Source: Roseovarius bejariae (GTDB lineage Bacteria > Pseudomonadota > Alphaproteobacteria > Rhodobacterales > Rhodobacteraceae). Taken from it: 64,000 nucleotides of DNA. This document shows positions 17,243 to 24,836 of the stretch, piece by piece. The position numbers were made by a program, and so were the translations under genes. The notes beneath the pieces were generated by a model that worked only from the letters and a program-made list of their open reading frames with translations, was not told where the DNA came from and ran no database searches. The stretch lies in NCBI RefSeq assembly GCF_009669325.1, contig NZ_SZWE01000002.1:372001-436000 (forward strand). Reading direction: 5' to 3'. Each line of letters starts with the position of its first letter. Positions within the stretch are counted from its first letter, which is position 1.

Positions 17243-18712
17243 ATGACGACACCCGTCGCAGTGACTTTCAAGGAAACCGACAACGAGGCAATCGCCGGGG
17301 TCGAGGGCCGCGTGGCGGTGATCGTCACCCCCGATGGCAAGCTGGATCTTTCTGCACGGCGGGTGAATCGCCTGACCAAGGGTGCGGTGAAGCGGCTGGT
17401 GGAAAGCGAGGCGTGGGGCAAGATGAAACCCGGGCAGGTCAAGAGCCTTGCGATGCCCGTGGGTATGGCGGCAGAGGCCTTGGACGTTGTCTGTTTGCCG
17501 CGTTCGGCGACGGTTGAAGAGGCGCGCAAGGCCGGTGTGGCCCTTGGCAAGGTCAAGGGCGATGCGGCGCTTCTGGTGTTGGCCGGGCCGCTGCGCCGGG
17601 TGGCGGAGCTGGCGCTTGGCGTGGCCCTGCGGGCCTATGCCTTCACCGCGCGCAAGACTGCTCCGGTCGAAAAGGCGGGCACCGTCACGGTGATGTCGAA
17701 CAGCCCTGAAGATGCCGAGGAAAACTTCAAGCCGCTGCGCGCCGTGGCCGAGGGCGTCTTCTTTACACGCGATCTGGTGAGTGAGCCGGCGAATTACCTG
17801 ACCACGACAGAATTTGCCGCGCGGATCGAAGCGCTTTCCGACACCGGCCTGAAGATCAAGGTGTTGGACGAGGCCGAGATGGAAGAGCTTGGCATGGGCT
17901 CGCTTCTGAGTGTCGGGCACGGCAGCGCCAGCCCGTCGAAACTGGCGATCATGGAGTGGAACGGCGGTGAGAAAGACGCAGCCCCCCTGGCACTTGTCGG
18001 CAAGGGCGTGGTGTTCGACACCGGAGGCATCAGCCTCAAGCCCGCGGCGGGCATGGAGGACATGACCATGGATATGGGTGGTGCCGGTGTTGTCTGTGGC
18101 GTGATGAAAACACTGGCCCTGCGTGGGGCCAAGGCCAATGTCGTGGGCTTGGTCGGGCTTGTCGAGAACATGCCCTCGGACCGCGCGACGCGGCCCGGGG
18201 ATGTTGTGACCTCGATGAAAGGCGACACGATCGAGGTGATCAATACCGACGCCGAGGGGCGTTTGGTGCTGGCCGATGTGCTGTGGTACGCACAAGAGCA
18301 TTACAAACCGGCGGCAGTGGTCGATCTGGCCACGTTGACCGGCGCGATCATCATCGGGCTGGGCCATGAGAATGCGGGTGTTTTCAGCAATGACGACACG
18401 TTCGCGGGTCATTTCCTCAAGGCGGCAGAGGCCGAGGGCGAGGGGGCGTGGCGTATGCCCATGGGGCAGGCCTATGACGACATGCTGAAATCCGACATCG
18501 CGGATATGAAGAATGTTGGCGGGCGCCCTGCCGGGTCGATCACGGCGGCGCAATTCCTGCAACGTTTCGTCAAGGACGACGTGCCGTGGATGCATCTGGA
18601 TATTGCCGGTGTGGCCAGCGTGAAATCCGACACCACCTATGCGCCCAAGGGCGCCTCGGGCTGGGGGGTGATGGCGCTGAACCGTCTGGTCGCGGATTGC
18701 TACGAAAGCTGA
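17243..18712 (+). CDS. pepA: Leucyl aminopeptidase (M17)
   Basis: The ATG at 17243 follows AAGGAGGC and gives 489 residues. The C-terminal catalytic domain carries the M17 signatures: GKGVVFDTGGISLKP (metal-binding Asp and Lys), DMGGAGVV, and the NTDAEGRLVLADVL signature. The enzyme is a dinuclear zinc/manganese aminopeptidase; E. coli PepA also binds DNA in plasmid resolution, which cannot be judged here. It is followed 4 bp later by holC, the usual pepA-holC pair. Confidence 0.95.
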   Translation: MTTPVAVTFKETDNEAIAGVEGRVAVIVTPDGKLDLSARRVNRLTKGAVKRLVESEAWGKMKPGQVKSLAMPVGMAAEALDVVCLPRSATVEEARKAGVALGKVKGDAALLVLAGPLRRVAELALGVALRAYAFTARKTAPVEKAGTVTVMSNSPEDAEENFKPLRAVAEGVFFTRDLVSEPANYLTTTEFAARIEALSDTGLKIKVLDEAEMEELGMGSLLSVGHGSASPSKLAIMEWNGGEKDAAPLALVGKGVVFDTGGISLKPAAGMEDMTMDMGGAGVVCGVMKTLALRGAKANVVGLVGLVENMPSDRATRPGDVVTSMKGDTIEVINTDAEGRLVLADVLWYAQEHYKPAAVVDLATLTGAIIIGLGHENAGVFSNDDTFAGHFLKAAEAEGEGAWRMPMGQAYDDMLKSDIADMKNVGGRPAGSITAAQFLQRFVKDDVPWMHLDIAGVASVKSDTTYAPKGASGWGVMALNRLVADCYES

Positions 18713-18716
18713 AACC

Positions 18717-19175
18717 ATGGGCGCGGCCTTTTTCTATCACCTGACGCGCAAGCCCCTTGAGGTGACCCTGCCCATGCTGCTGGACAAGGCGCGTGGCGCA
18801 GGGTGGCGCGTGGCGGTACGGGGGCGCGAGGCCGCGCGGATGGATTGGCTGGATGAAAAGCTGTGGCTGGGGCCCGAGGACGGGTTCCTGCCGCATGGTC
18901 GGGCGGGGCAGCCACATGAGGCCGACCAGCCCATCTTGCTGACCACCGAGGCGGCGTTGCCCAATGGTGCGGCCTGTCTGATGACGGTCGATGGGGCCGA
19001 GGTTGCCCCCGAGGAAGTACAGGTGCTTGAGCGGGTCTGTGTTCTGTTTGACGGCAATGACGAGGCCGCCGTGCAGGTGGCCCGCGATCAATGGAAGGCA
19101 CTGACCAGTGCGGGCTGTCAGGCGCAGTATTGGTCCGAAGCCTCGGGCCGGTGGGAGAAGAAAGCCGAAGCCTGA
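18717..19175 (+). CDS. holC: DNA polymerase III subunit chi
   Basis: The 152-residue protein fits HolC, the clamp-loader accessory subunit that contacts SSB. Visible family features are FFYHLTRKPLEVTLPMLLDKA at the start (landmarks FFYHLTRKPLE and LPMLLDKA), WRVAVRGREAARMDWLDEKLW and the FLPHGRAG/DQPILLTTE region. The N-terminal methionine follows pepA by 4 bp, so translation is probably coupled. SSB is encoded at 49205-49702 with the C-terminal tip that chi recognises. Confidence 0.88.
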   Translation: MGAAFFYHLTRKPLEVTLPMLLDKARGAGWRVAVRGREAARMDWLDEKLWLGPEDGFLPHGRAGQPHEADQPILLTTEAALPNGAACLMTVDGAEVAPEEVQVLERVCVLFDGNDEAAVQVARDQWKALTSAGCQAQYWSEASGRWEKKAEA

Positions 19176-19266
19176 GGCGCGGATTGCCGCGCAGGGCGGT
19201 CAGTTGCTTGCATTCCGCGGCGCAATATTGTTGCGTGTGCCCTGACAGACATCACGGAGCCGCCCC

Positions 19267-19758
19267 ATGCGTATTGGCCTTTATCCCGGCACTTTCGATC
19301 CCATCACCTTGGGGCATATCGACATCATCCGCCGTGCAGCGATGTTGGTGGACAGGTTGGTGATCGGGGTGGCGATCAATCGCGACAAGGGACCGTTGTT
19401 CACTTTGGAAGAACGGGTGGCGATGATCGAGGCGGAATGTACCAAGCTGAGCGAGCAGACCGGCACCGAGATCGTGGCGCATCCGTTCGAGAACCTGCTG
19501 ATCGATTGCGCCCATGACGTGGGGGCGCAGGTGATCGTGCGGGGCCTGCGGGCCGTCACCGATTTCGAGTATGAGTTCCAGATGGTGGGGATGAACCGGG
19601 CCCTCGATAGCTCGGTCGAGACGGTGTTCCTGATGGCCGATGCCAACCACCAGGCGATTGCCAGTAAACTGGTCAAGGAAATCGCCCGGCTGGAGGGGGA
19701 CATCAGCAAGTTCGTCACGCCCCCCGTCCGTCAAGCGCTTTTGGACAAGTTCCGGTAA
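19267..19758 (+). CDS. coaD: Phosphopantetheine adenylyltransferase
   Basis: CoaD transfers AMP to 4'-phosphopantetheine, the penultimate step of coenzyme A synthesis. The 163-residue protein begins with YPGTFDPITLGHIDIIRRA, the nucleotidyltransferase motif with T/H-x-G-H, and contains RGLRAVTDFEYEFQM and the C-terminal ISKFVTPPV (usually ISSSxVR). The length is standard. It stands alone between holC (91 bp away) and the convergent gap gene. Confidence 0.94.
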   Translation: MRIGLYPGTFDPITLGHIDIIRRAAMLVDRLVIGVAINRDKGPLFTLEERVAMIEAECTKLSEQTGTEIVAHPFENLLIDCAHDVGAQVIVRGLRAVTDFEYEFQMVGMNRALDSSVETVFLMADANHQAIASKLVKEIARLEGDISKFVTPPVRQALLDKFR

Positions 19759-19767
19759 GGGACGGAC

Positions 19768-19786
19768 GGGCCGCGCGGGGCGGCCC
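19768..19786. terminator. Hairpin between convergent coaD and gap
   Basis: Arms GGGCCG (19768-19773) and CGGCCC (19781-19786) form a GC-rich stem between the two stop codons. The T tract is poor, so intrinsic termination is uncertain. Confidence 0.4.
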
Positions 19787-19793
19787 CTTCCTG

Positions 19794-20855
19794 TCAGGCG
19801 TATTCAGGTGCGCGGGTTGGTTTCTCCGCCGCGTTGCCTGCCGTGGTCGGGCGGAGCAATTTGCCCATGGCCGCCGCCGTATCGGCCATGCGGTTCGAAA
19901 AGCCCCATTCGTTGTCATACCAGCTCAGGATGCGGCACATGGTGCCGTCTTCCATCACGCGGGTCTGATCGGTGGCGAACACCGAACTGGCCGGGTTGTG
20001 GTTGAAGTCCGATGAGACAAGCTCGCGCCCGATGAGGTCAAGCACCCCGGCAAGCGGGCCTTGCGCGGCCTCGCCGATGATCTGGTTGATCTCCTCGGGG
20101 GTGGTTGGGCGCGTGGTTTCGAAGGTCAGGTCAACGGCGCTGACGTTGGGGGTGGGCACGCGGATGGCCGTGCCATCGAGCTTCCCCGCGAGGTCCGGCA
20201 GGACAAGGCCCACGGCCCGGGCCGCGCCCGTGGTGGTGGGGATCATGTTGAGCGCGGCGGCGCGGGCGCGGTAGAGATCCTTGTGCGCGGTATCCAGCGT
20301 GGGTTGGTCGCCCGTGTAGCTGTGAATCGTCGTCATGAAACCGCGCGTGATTCCGATGGCGTCGTGCAGGGCCTTGGCCACGGGGGCAAGGCAGTTGGTG
20401 GTGCAGGAGGCGTTCGAGACGATCAGGTCATCTGCTGTGAGCTGTTCATGGTTGACGCCAAAGACGACCGTGCGGTCCGCGCCCTTGGACGGGGCCGAGA
20501 CCAGAACCCGCTTGGCGCCGTTTTCAAGGTGGATTGCGGCCTTGTCGCGGTCGGTGAAGATGCCGGTGCATTCCATGACGATATCCACGTCCTGCCAAGG
20601 CAGTTCCGCAGGGTCCCGCAGGGCGGTGACAAGGATGGGGCCTTGACCCACGTCGATGCTGTTCTTGTTGGTTTTCACCGGGGCGGGAAAGCGCCCGTGC
20701 ACGGAGTCGAATTCCAACAAGTGGGCATTGGTCTCAACGGGTGCAAGATCGTTGATGGCAACCACCCGTAGGTCGGTGCGGCCCGATTCGACAATGGCGC
20801 GTAGGACATTGCGACCGATGCGCCCAAAGCCGTTGATGGCAACTTTGACTGTCAT
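19794..20855 (-). CDS. gap: Type I glyceraldehyde-3-phosphate dehydrogenase, paralogue 1
   Basis: The 353-residue enzyme interconverts glyceraldehyde 3-phosphate and 1,3-bisphosphoglycerate. The catalytic Cys is at 151 (SNASCTTNC). The N-terminal Rossmann fold reads INGFGRIGRN, and the NAD-determining Asp is kept (IND at 34-36). The equivalent of B. stearothermophilus L187-P188 is T189-A190. The C-terminus has a tail after MGKLLRP that paralogue 2 lacks. A perfect GTTAGCGCTAAC palindrome lies 22 bp upstream of the start, so a LacI-family regulator probably controls it. A second gap is at 22741-23742 with a similar operator. Confidence 0.93.
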   Translation of the reverse strand: MTVKVAINGFGRIGRNVLRAIVESGRTDLRVVAINDLAPVETNAHLLEFDSVHGRFPAPVKTNKNSIDVGQGPILVTALRDPAELPWQDVDIVMECTGIFTDRDKAAIHLENGAKRVLVSAPSKGADRTVVFGVNHEQLTADDLIVSNASCTTNCLAPVAKALHDAIGITRGFMTTIHSYTGDQPTLDTAHKDLYRARAAALNMIPTTTGAARAVGLVLPDLAGKLDGTAIRVPTPNVSAVDLTFETTRPTTPEEINQIIGEAAQGPLAGVLDLIGRELVSSDFNHNPASSVFATDQTRVMEDGTMCRILSWYDNEWGFSNRMADTAAAMGKLLRPTTAGNAAEKPTRAPEYA

Positions 20856-20876
20856 TTTATGGGTCCTTTCCCTTGC

Positions 20877-20888
20877 GTTAGCGCTAAC
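20877..20888. promoter_or_regulatory. LacI-family-type operator upstream of gap paralogue 1
   Basis: GTTAGCGCTAAC is a perfect 12-bp palindrome with the central CG typical of LacI-family operators. Related imperfect copies precede the second gap (23841-23852 and 23883-23894). CceR, a LacI-family regulator of central carbon genes in Rhodobacter, is a candidate by family knowledge; the exact CceR consensus was not available to compare. Confidence 0.6.
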
Positions 20889-20956
20889 ATTTGCGCGTTT
20901 ATTACGCGAACCAATACGCAGCTGTCAATGTCGGAGGGAAATTGGCAAGCGAAAGC

Positions 20957-21100
20957 TTAGCGCCAGAAAGCCATCCACTCGATCAGATCGGCAAGCTTGC
21001 GGGCAAGGAACAGGGTATTCGCCCAATCGAACAGCATGGCATCAAGGCCAAGCGCCCCCAGTATGAGGAGGCCCAGAACGATGGAAGACGTATTCGTCAT
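20957..21100 (-). CDS. Small single-span membrane protein, 47 residues
   Basis: Direct translation of the minus strand from ATG 21100 to TAA 20957 gives a 47-residue protein: a hydrophobic segment SIVLGLLILGALGLDAMLF, then DWANTLFLARKLADLIEWMA ending FWR. The pattern of one span plus an amphipathic aromatic helix is protein-like, and I recall similar short ORFs next to gap in other Rhodobacterales. It lies between the membrane LuxR gene (57 bp upstream) and gap paralogue 1. Its function is unknown; it could be the last gene of the PepSY/cytochrome b/LuxR operon. Confidence 0.6.
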   Translation of the reverse strand: MTNTSSIVLGLLILGALGLDAMLFDWANTLFLARKLADLIEWMAFWR

Positions 21101-21157
21101 GTTGGTCTGTCCCGTGATCATGTGCTGGTGACTTGATGCCAGAGGCGCAGGGCCCTG

Positions 21158-21691
21158 TCACGATGCTTCTTTGCGGAGTGGGGTGACCGAAGGGGCAAGG
21201 GGGGCATTCATCAAGTCATCCACCAGCACCCCCAGAAGGGCGCCCCGACCGGGTACACCAGCTTTGCGGTAGATCGCGTTCAACTGGGATTTGACCGTAC
21301 CCTCGGCAGAGCCGCGCATCTCGGCAATTTCGGCGATAGAAAGGCCCTTGATGGTGAAACCGGCGACATCCTGTTCCGCGGCGGTCAGGCCCCAGTTTTG
21401 AAAGTGGTCTATCATGATGTCGTGAAAGGCCCCGGCCGCGATGGAGACCTGATTTTCCAGATGAGCTTTGCGGCGCAGGAGGGCCATAAGGGCGCGCACC
21501 TCGTAAACAATGGCCGAGACGAGGGCGAGCGCGGCGATGGTTTCAATGGCGATATGCAGGTTGGCAAGCGCCCGCAAACCGTTTGGCCCCAGGTCGTCCA
21601 CGACATCCCAAAGGAAAAACGCGGCGCAAAGGCTTTGCACCGCGATCAGCGCAATCAGCGCCAGAGGCTTGTTTCGGTCGCCTTGGATCAT
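21158..21691 (-). CDS. Membrane-anchored LuxR-type transcriptional regulator
   Basis: The 177-residue protein has two predicted membrane spans (about 10-28 and 44-65), a short linker, and a C-terminal LuxR-type helix-turn-helix (about 101-160) with GLTAAEQDVAGFTIKGLSIA, then EIAEMRGSAEGTVKSQLNAI and YRKAGVPGRGALLG. It has no receiver or autoinducer domain, so its signal probably comes through the membrane part. Its ATG overlaps the stop of the cytochrome b gene, and a PepSY protein precedes that. The trio suggests a redox-coupled membrane sensor that regulates transcription directly; this is inference from the arrangement. Confidence 0.75.
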   Translation of the reverse strand: MIQGDRNKPLALIALIAVQSLCAAFFLWDVVDDLGPNGLRALANLHIAIETIAALALVSAIVYEVRALMALLRRKAHLENQVSIAAGAFHDIMIDHFQNWGLTAAEQDVAGFTIKGLSIAEIAEMRGSAEGTVKSQLNAIYRKAGVPGRGALLGVLVDDLMNAPLAPSVTPLRKEAS

Positions 21692-22227
21692 GGCACCAGT
21701 TTTACGTCATCTGGTACGCGTTTGGTACCTGTGACCATGGCCCGCGGCAGATTTACGCCTGTGCGCCAACTCTCCCAGATGACGGCAGCGACATGCAGGA
21801 CAACCGAGATTTCGGCCCAAGTCACAAGTGCCTCATGGGCCTCTTCGACCCAGTCGACGCCCCAAAAGGCATTCGTCGTCATCATCCAGCCGGTGAGGCC
21901 GATGGCCAACAAAGAGGCCAGCAGGTTGAATATCATCAAGGCCCCCAATGGCGTATGCCCGAGGTGAGCCTTCCTGCGGCGCGTGGCGAGGTCCGAGAGT
22001 TGTTCGGTTACCCCGTTCCGGGTGGGCCAGAAACTGGAGAAGCGGGCGCTTTTCGGGCCGATAAGCCCCCAGAGGATGCGGAAGCCCACAAGGGCGAGAA
22101 CGATATAGCCGACCCATTCGTGCAGTTTGCTTTCATCGTCGGTCAAAAACGCATTGGCAAGGAACCCGGCGGCGACGCTCCAATGAAAGAGGCGCACGAA
22201 AGGGTCCCAGATTTTGTGATCAGTCAT
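21688..22227 (-). CDS. Cytochrome b561-type membrane protein
   Basis: The 179-residue protein has four predicted membrane helices with heme-ligand-like His residues: H15 (RLFHWSVAAGF), H36 (LHEWVGYIVLALVGFR), H91 (GHTPLGALMIFN) and H145 (VLHVAAVIWE). This matches the bacterial cytochrome b561/nickel-dependent hydrogenase b-type family, which passes electrons between quinone and a partner. The likely partner is the adjacent PepSY protein. It overlaps the membrane LuxR gene by 4 bp. The physiological donor and acceptor are unknown. Confidence 0.82.
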   Translation of the reverse strand: MTDHKIWDPFVRLFHWSVAAGFLANAFLTDDESKLHEWVGYIVLALVGFRILWGLIGPKSARFSSFWPTRNGVTEQLSDLATRRRKAHLGHTPLGALMIFNLLASLLAIGLTGWMMTTNAFWGVDWVEEAHEALVTWAEISVVLHVAAVIWESWRTGVNLPRAMVTGTKRVPDDVKLVP

Positions 22228-22284
22228 GGTGAAGGTCCTTCCGGAGCAGTTGGCGGACCCTGTAACAGGGTCCGCCGGGCGCGA

Positions 22285-22536
22285 TCAGTCGTCCATTTTG
22301 GTTTCGACGACTTTGAGATCTTTATCGAGGTAAATCTCATAACGGGCGCCATCCTTGAGAGCGTAGGCCTCGTACATGCCATCCTCGGTGTCGACCTTGC
22401 GCACGTCATAACCTTGCTCGGTAAGTTGGGTCTTGATTTGCTCTGCCTTGGCGGAGTCCATTTTGACGTAGTCGTCCGAGGCGTGCGCCATGGAGCCTGC
22501 GGTGATGGCAAGTGCGAGGGCGATGATACGTGTCAT
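22285..22536 (-). CDS. Exported PepSY-domain protein
   Basis: The ATG at 22536 opens an 83-residue protein with a signal peptide (MTRIIALALAITAGSMAHA) and a PepSY-like mature domain (AEQIKTQLTEQGYDVRKVDT, YEAYALKDGARYEIYLDKDL). Single small PepSY proteins often accompany b-type cytochromes or two-component systems and sit in the periplasm. It is first in the operon with the cytochrome b and membrane LuxR genes, 57 bp upstream of the former. An in-frame extension to 22599 lacks a signal-peptide-like start. Confidence 0.8.
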   Translation of the reverse strand: MTRIIALALAITAGSMAHASDDYVKMDSAKAEQIKTQLTEQGYDVRKVDTEDGMYEAYALKDGARYEIYLDKDLKVVETKMDD

Positions 22537-22686
22537 TGGCTTATCCTTTGCGTTTGTAAAGAGAACGCGGCTTGCGTGGCCTGCGTTGGCAAGGGACATG
22601 ACGGTATTTGGTGGGGCAGGCCATTGGCCAAAGGTTCATTACGGCGTTTTATAACCGGGGTTTATGTGGGCGCGATGGTAAAAGAA

Positions 22687-22716
22687 AACCCCCGAGTGCG
22701 CAGGCGCCCGGGGGTT
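22687..22716 (-). terminator. Rho-independent terminator of gap paralogue 2
   Basis: Arms AACCCCCG (22687-22694) and CGGGGGTT (22709-22716) pair perfectly; on the minus strand a TTTTCTTTT tract follows. It lies 25 bp after the gap stop. Confidence 0.85.
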
Positions 22717-22740
22717 AAGTGTTTGAACAGAGCGTGTTTA

Positions 22741-23742
22741 TTAGGCGAGGCGGCCCATGGCGACGGCCACGTCGGCCATGCGGCACGAAAAGCCCCATTC
22801 GTTGTCGTACCATGCCAGAACGCGCACCAGGCGGCCCCCGGTAACGCGGGTCTGATCAGGGGCGAAGATCGAGCTTTCCTCGGTATGGTTGAAGTCGACG
22901 CTGACCTTGGGCTCAGGATCGTAGCCGAGGACGCCCTTCATCGGGCCTGCGGCGGCTTCGGCGACGATTTCGTTCACATCGGCGGCGGTCACGTCTTTCT
23001 TGGCGATGAAGGTCAGGTCCACCGCCGAGACATTCGGGGTCGGCACGCGAATGGCTGAGCCGTCGAGCTTACCCTTGAGGCTGGGCAGGACCTCGCCCAG
23101 GGCCTTGGCGGCCCCGGTGGAAGTGGGGATCATCGACATGGCCGCGGCGCGGGCGCGATACAGATCCTTGTGGCGGCGGTCCAGCGTGGGCTGGTCGCCG
23201 GTATAGGCGTGGATCGTGGTCATGATACCAGACTCGATGCCGATACCCGCGTCCAGAACCTTGGCCACCGGCGCAAGGCAGTTGGTGGTGCAAGAGCCGT
23301 TGGAGATCATGGTTTCCCCGACTTGCAGGTCGGCATCGTTGACGCCGTAGACCACGGTGCGGTCAACATTCTTGCCCGGAGCCGAAAGCAGGACCTTGCC
23401 CGCGCCACGCTCAAGGTGCTTCTTGGCTTTCTCGCCGTCGTTGAACTTGCCGGTGCATTCCATCACCACGTCGACCCCGGACCAATCCAGTTCGTCCATG
23501 TCGTAGGTGGAGTACATCTCCATCGGGCCACGGCCTAGATCCATGGTGCCATCGCCAAGCGTGATTTCGTTCGGGAAACGGCCATGTACACTGTCGTATT
23601 TCATCAGGTGGGCAGCTGTGTCCAGCGGGCCGGTCGCGTTGACCTTGACCACCTTGATGTCATTGCGGGTGCTGGTGGCGATATGGGCGAGGGTGCAACG
23701 GCCAATACGGCCAAATCCGTTGATCCCGACGGTGATCGTCAT
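22741..23742 (-). CDS. gap: Type I glyceraldehyde-3-phosphate dehydrogenase, paralogue 2, probably NADP-capable
   Basis: The start at 23742 (MTITVGINGFGRIGR) gives 333 residues with catalytic Cys151 (SNGSCTTNC). It aligns residue for residue with paralogue 1, yet the NAD-selecting Asp is replaced: KVNATG, with Ala36 where paralogue 1 has Asp36. The L187-P188 equivalents are R189-R190 (TLDRRHKDLYRAR). In well-studied GAPDHs these positions govern NAD versus NADP use, so NADP use is predicted. It lies downstream of the malyl-CoA lyase operon but has its own 212-bp upstream region with two LacI-type operators. A terminator follows. Confidence 0.92.
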   Translation of the reverse strand: MTITVGINGFGRIGRCTLAHIATSTRNDIKVVKVNATGPLDTAAHLMKYDSVHGRFPNEITLGDGTMDLGRGPMEMYSTYDMDELDWSGVDVVMECTGKFNDGEKAKKHLERGAGKVLLSAPGKNVDRTVVYGVNDADLQVGETMISNGSCTTNCLAPVAKVLDAGIGIESGIMTTIHAYTGDQPTLDRRHKDLYRARAAAMSMIPTSTGAAKALGEVLPSLKGKLDGSAIRVPTPNVSAVDLTFIAKKDVTAADVNEIVAEAAAGPMKGVLGYDPEPKVSVDFNHTEESSIFAPDQTRVTGGRLVRVLAWYDNEWGFSCRMADVAVAMGRLA

Positions 23743-23840
23743 GGGGGCATCTCCTGCATGCGTGAAATTGCACGCGGTATAGACCTCGGGGGCTTTGTCG
23801 GGAAGGTCCAAAAGCGGAGTTTTGGTGTGAAATTCAGGGT

Positions 23841-23852
23841 GTTAGCGATAAC
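23841..23852. promoter_or_regulatory. LacI-family-type operator upstream of gap paralogue 2
   Basis: GTTAGCGATAAC differs from the perfect palindrome at 20877-20888 by one base. It overlaps a second dyad, GATAACCGTTACC (23847-23859). The site lies about 100 bp upstream of the gap start. Confidence 0.55.
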
Positions 23853-23882
23853 CGTTACCGCAAACCTGAGTGTTGGAAGAGC

Positions 23883-23894
23883 GATTGCGCTAAC
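23883..23894. promoter_or_regulatory. Second, weaker LacI-type half-operator upstream of gap paralogue 2
   Basis: GATTGCGCTAAC matches the gap paralogue 1 operator at 10 of 12 positions, with one intact half-site. Its centre is 42 bp from the 23841 site, exactly four helical turns, which would suit looping or cooperative binding. Confidence 0.4.
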
Positions 23895-23954
23895 GCGCAT
23901 GTCGGCCCCGCGACTCAGGTGTGGCGGGGGCCATGGCAGCCCCCGCCGCGTTGC

Positions 23955-24836
23955 TCAGGCGACCATCTTGGCGACGGTCTCGCCGAAGGTCGAGGGGGTC
24001 GGCACGATGGCCACGCCCGCGTCCTTCAGTATCTCGACCTTTTCCTGCGCCGATTCCCCGAAGGCCGAAACGATCGCGCCCGCGTGACCCATACGGCGGC
24101 CCTTGGGGGCCGACAGACCGGCGATATAGGCGGCCACGGGTTTGGTCATGTGGTCGCGGATGTATTCGGCGGCTTCGGCCTCCTGCGGGCCGCCGATTTC
24201 TCCGACCATGACGACGGCGTCGGTTTCGGGATCATTCTCGAAGAGTTCGAGAATGTCGCGGAAGCTGGACCCGTTGATCGGGTCGCCGCCGATGCCGATG
24301 GAAGAGGACACGCCGATGCCCTTGGATTTCATCTGGCTTGCGGCTTCGTAGCCGAGGGTGCCCGAGCGGCCCACGATGCCCACGCGGCCCGGCATGTAGA
24401 TCGAAGGCGGCATGAGGCCGGCAAAGCCCTGACCGGGGGTGATGATGCCCGCGCAGTTGGGCCCGATCAGGCGCATCCGCTTATCGGCCTTGTAACGGCG
24501 CATGTAGCGTTTGACGTGGATCATGTCCTGTGCGGGGATGCCATCGGCGATGCAGACGCAGGTCTTGATGCCCGCATCGGCGGCCTCCATGATCGAGTCG
24601 GCGGCGAAGGGCGGGGGAACGAAACTGACCACCATGTCGGCGCCGGTTTCGGCCACGGCCCCTTTGACCGTATTGAAGACCGGCAAATCAAGGTGCTTGG
24701 TGCCGCCCTTGCCGGGGGTCACCCCGCCCACCACGTTGGTGCCGTGCTTGATCATGTCCTGCGCGTGGAAGCTGCCGATGCGGCCGGTGAATCCGGTGAC
24801 CAGAACCTTGGTGTCGCTGTCGATGAGAATAGCCAT
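23955..24836 (-). CDS. mtkB: Malate--CoA ligase (malate thiokinase) alpha subunit, SucD-like
   Basis: The 293-residue protein belongs to the CoA-ligase alpha family: CoA-binding start (VLVTGFTGRIGSFHAQDMIK), CoA ligase domain, and the phosphorylated His251 in RRMGHAGAIVSAFG. Alone it could be succinyl-CoA synthetase SucD, but it is encoded directly after mtkA and malyl-CoA lyase, the serine-cycle order, so malate thiokinase is the better call. Together with MtkA it would make malyl-CoA from malate, CoA and ATP. It overlaps mtkA by one base (24836). Confidence 0.85.
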   Translation of the reverse strand: MAILIDSDTKVLVTGFTGRIGSFHAQDMIKHGTNVVGGVTPGKGGTKHLDLPVFNTVKGAVAETGADMVVSFVPPPFAADSIMEAADAGIKTCVCIADGIPAQDMIHVKRYMRRYKADKRMRLIGPNCAGIITPGQGFAGLMPPSIYMPGRVGIVGRSGTLGYEAASQMKSKGIGVSSSIGIGGDPINGSSFRDILELFENDPETDAVVMVGEIGGPQEAEAAEYIRDHMTKPVAAYIAGLSAPKGRRMGHAGAIVSAFGESAQEKVEILKDAGVAIVPTPSTFGETVAKMVA

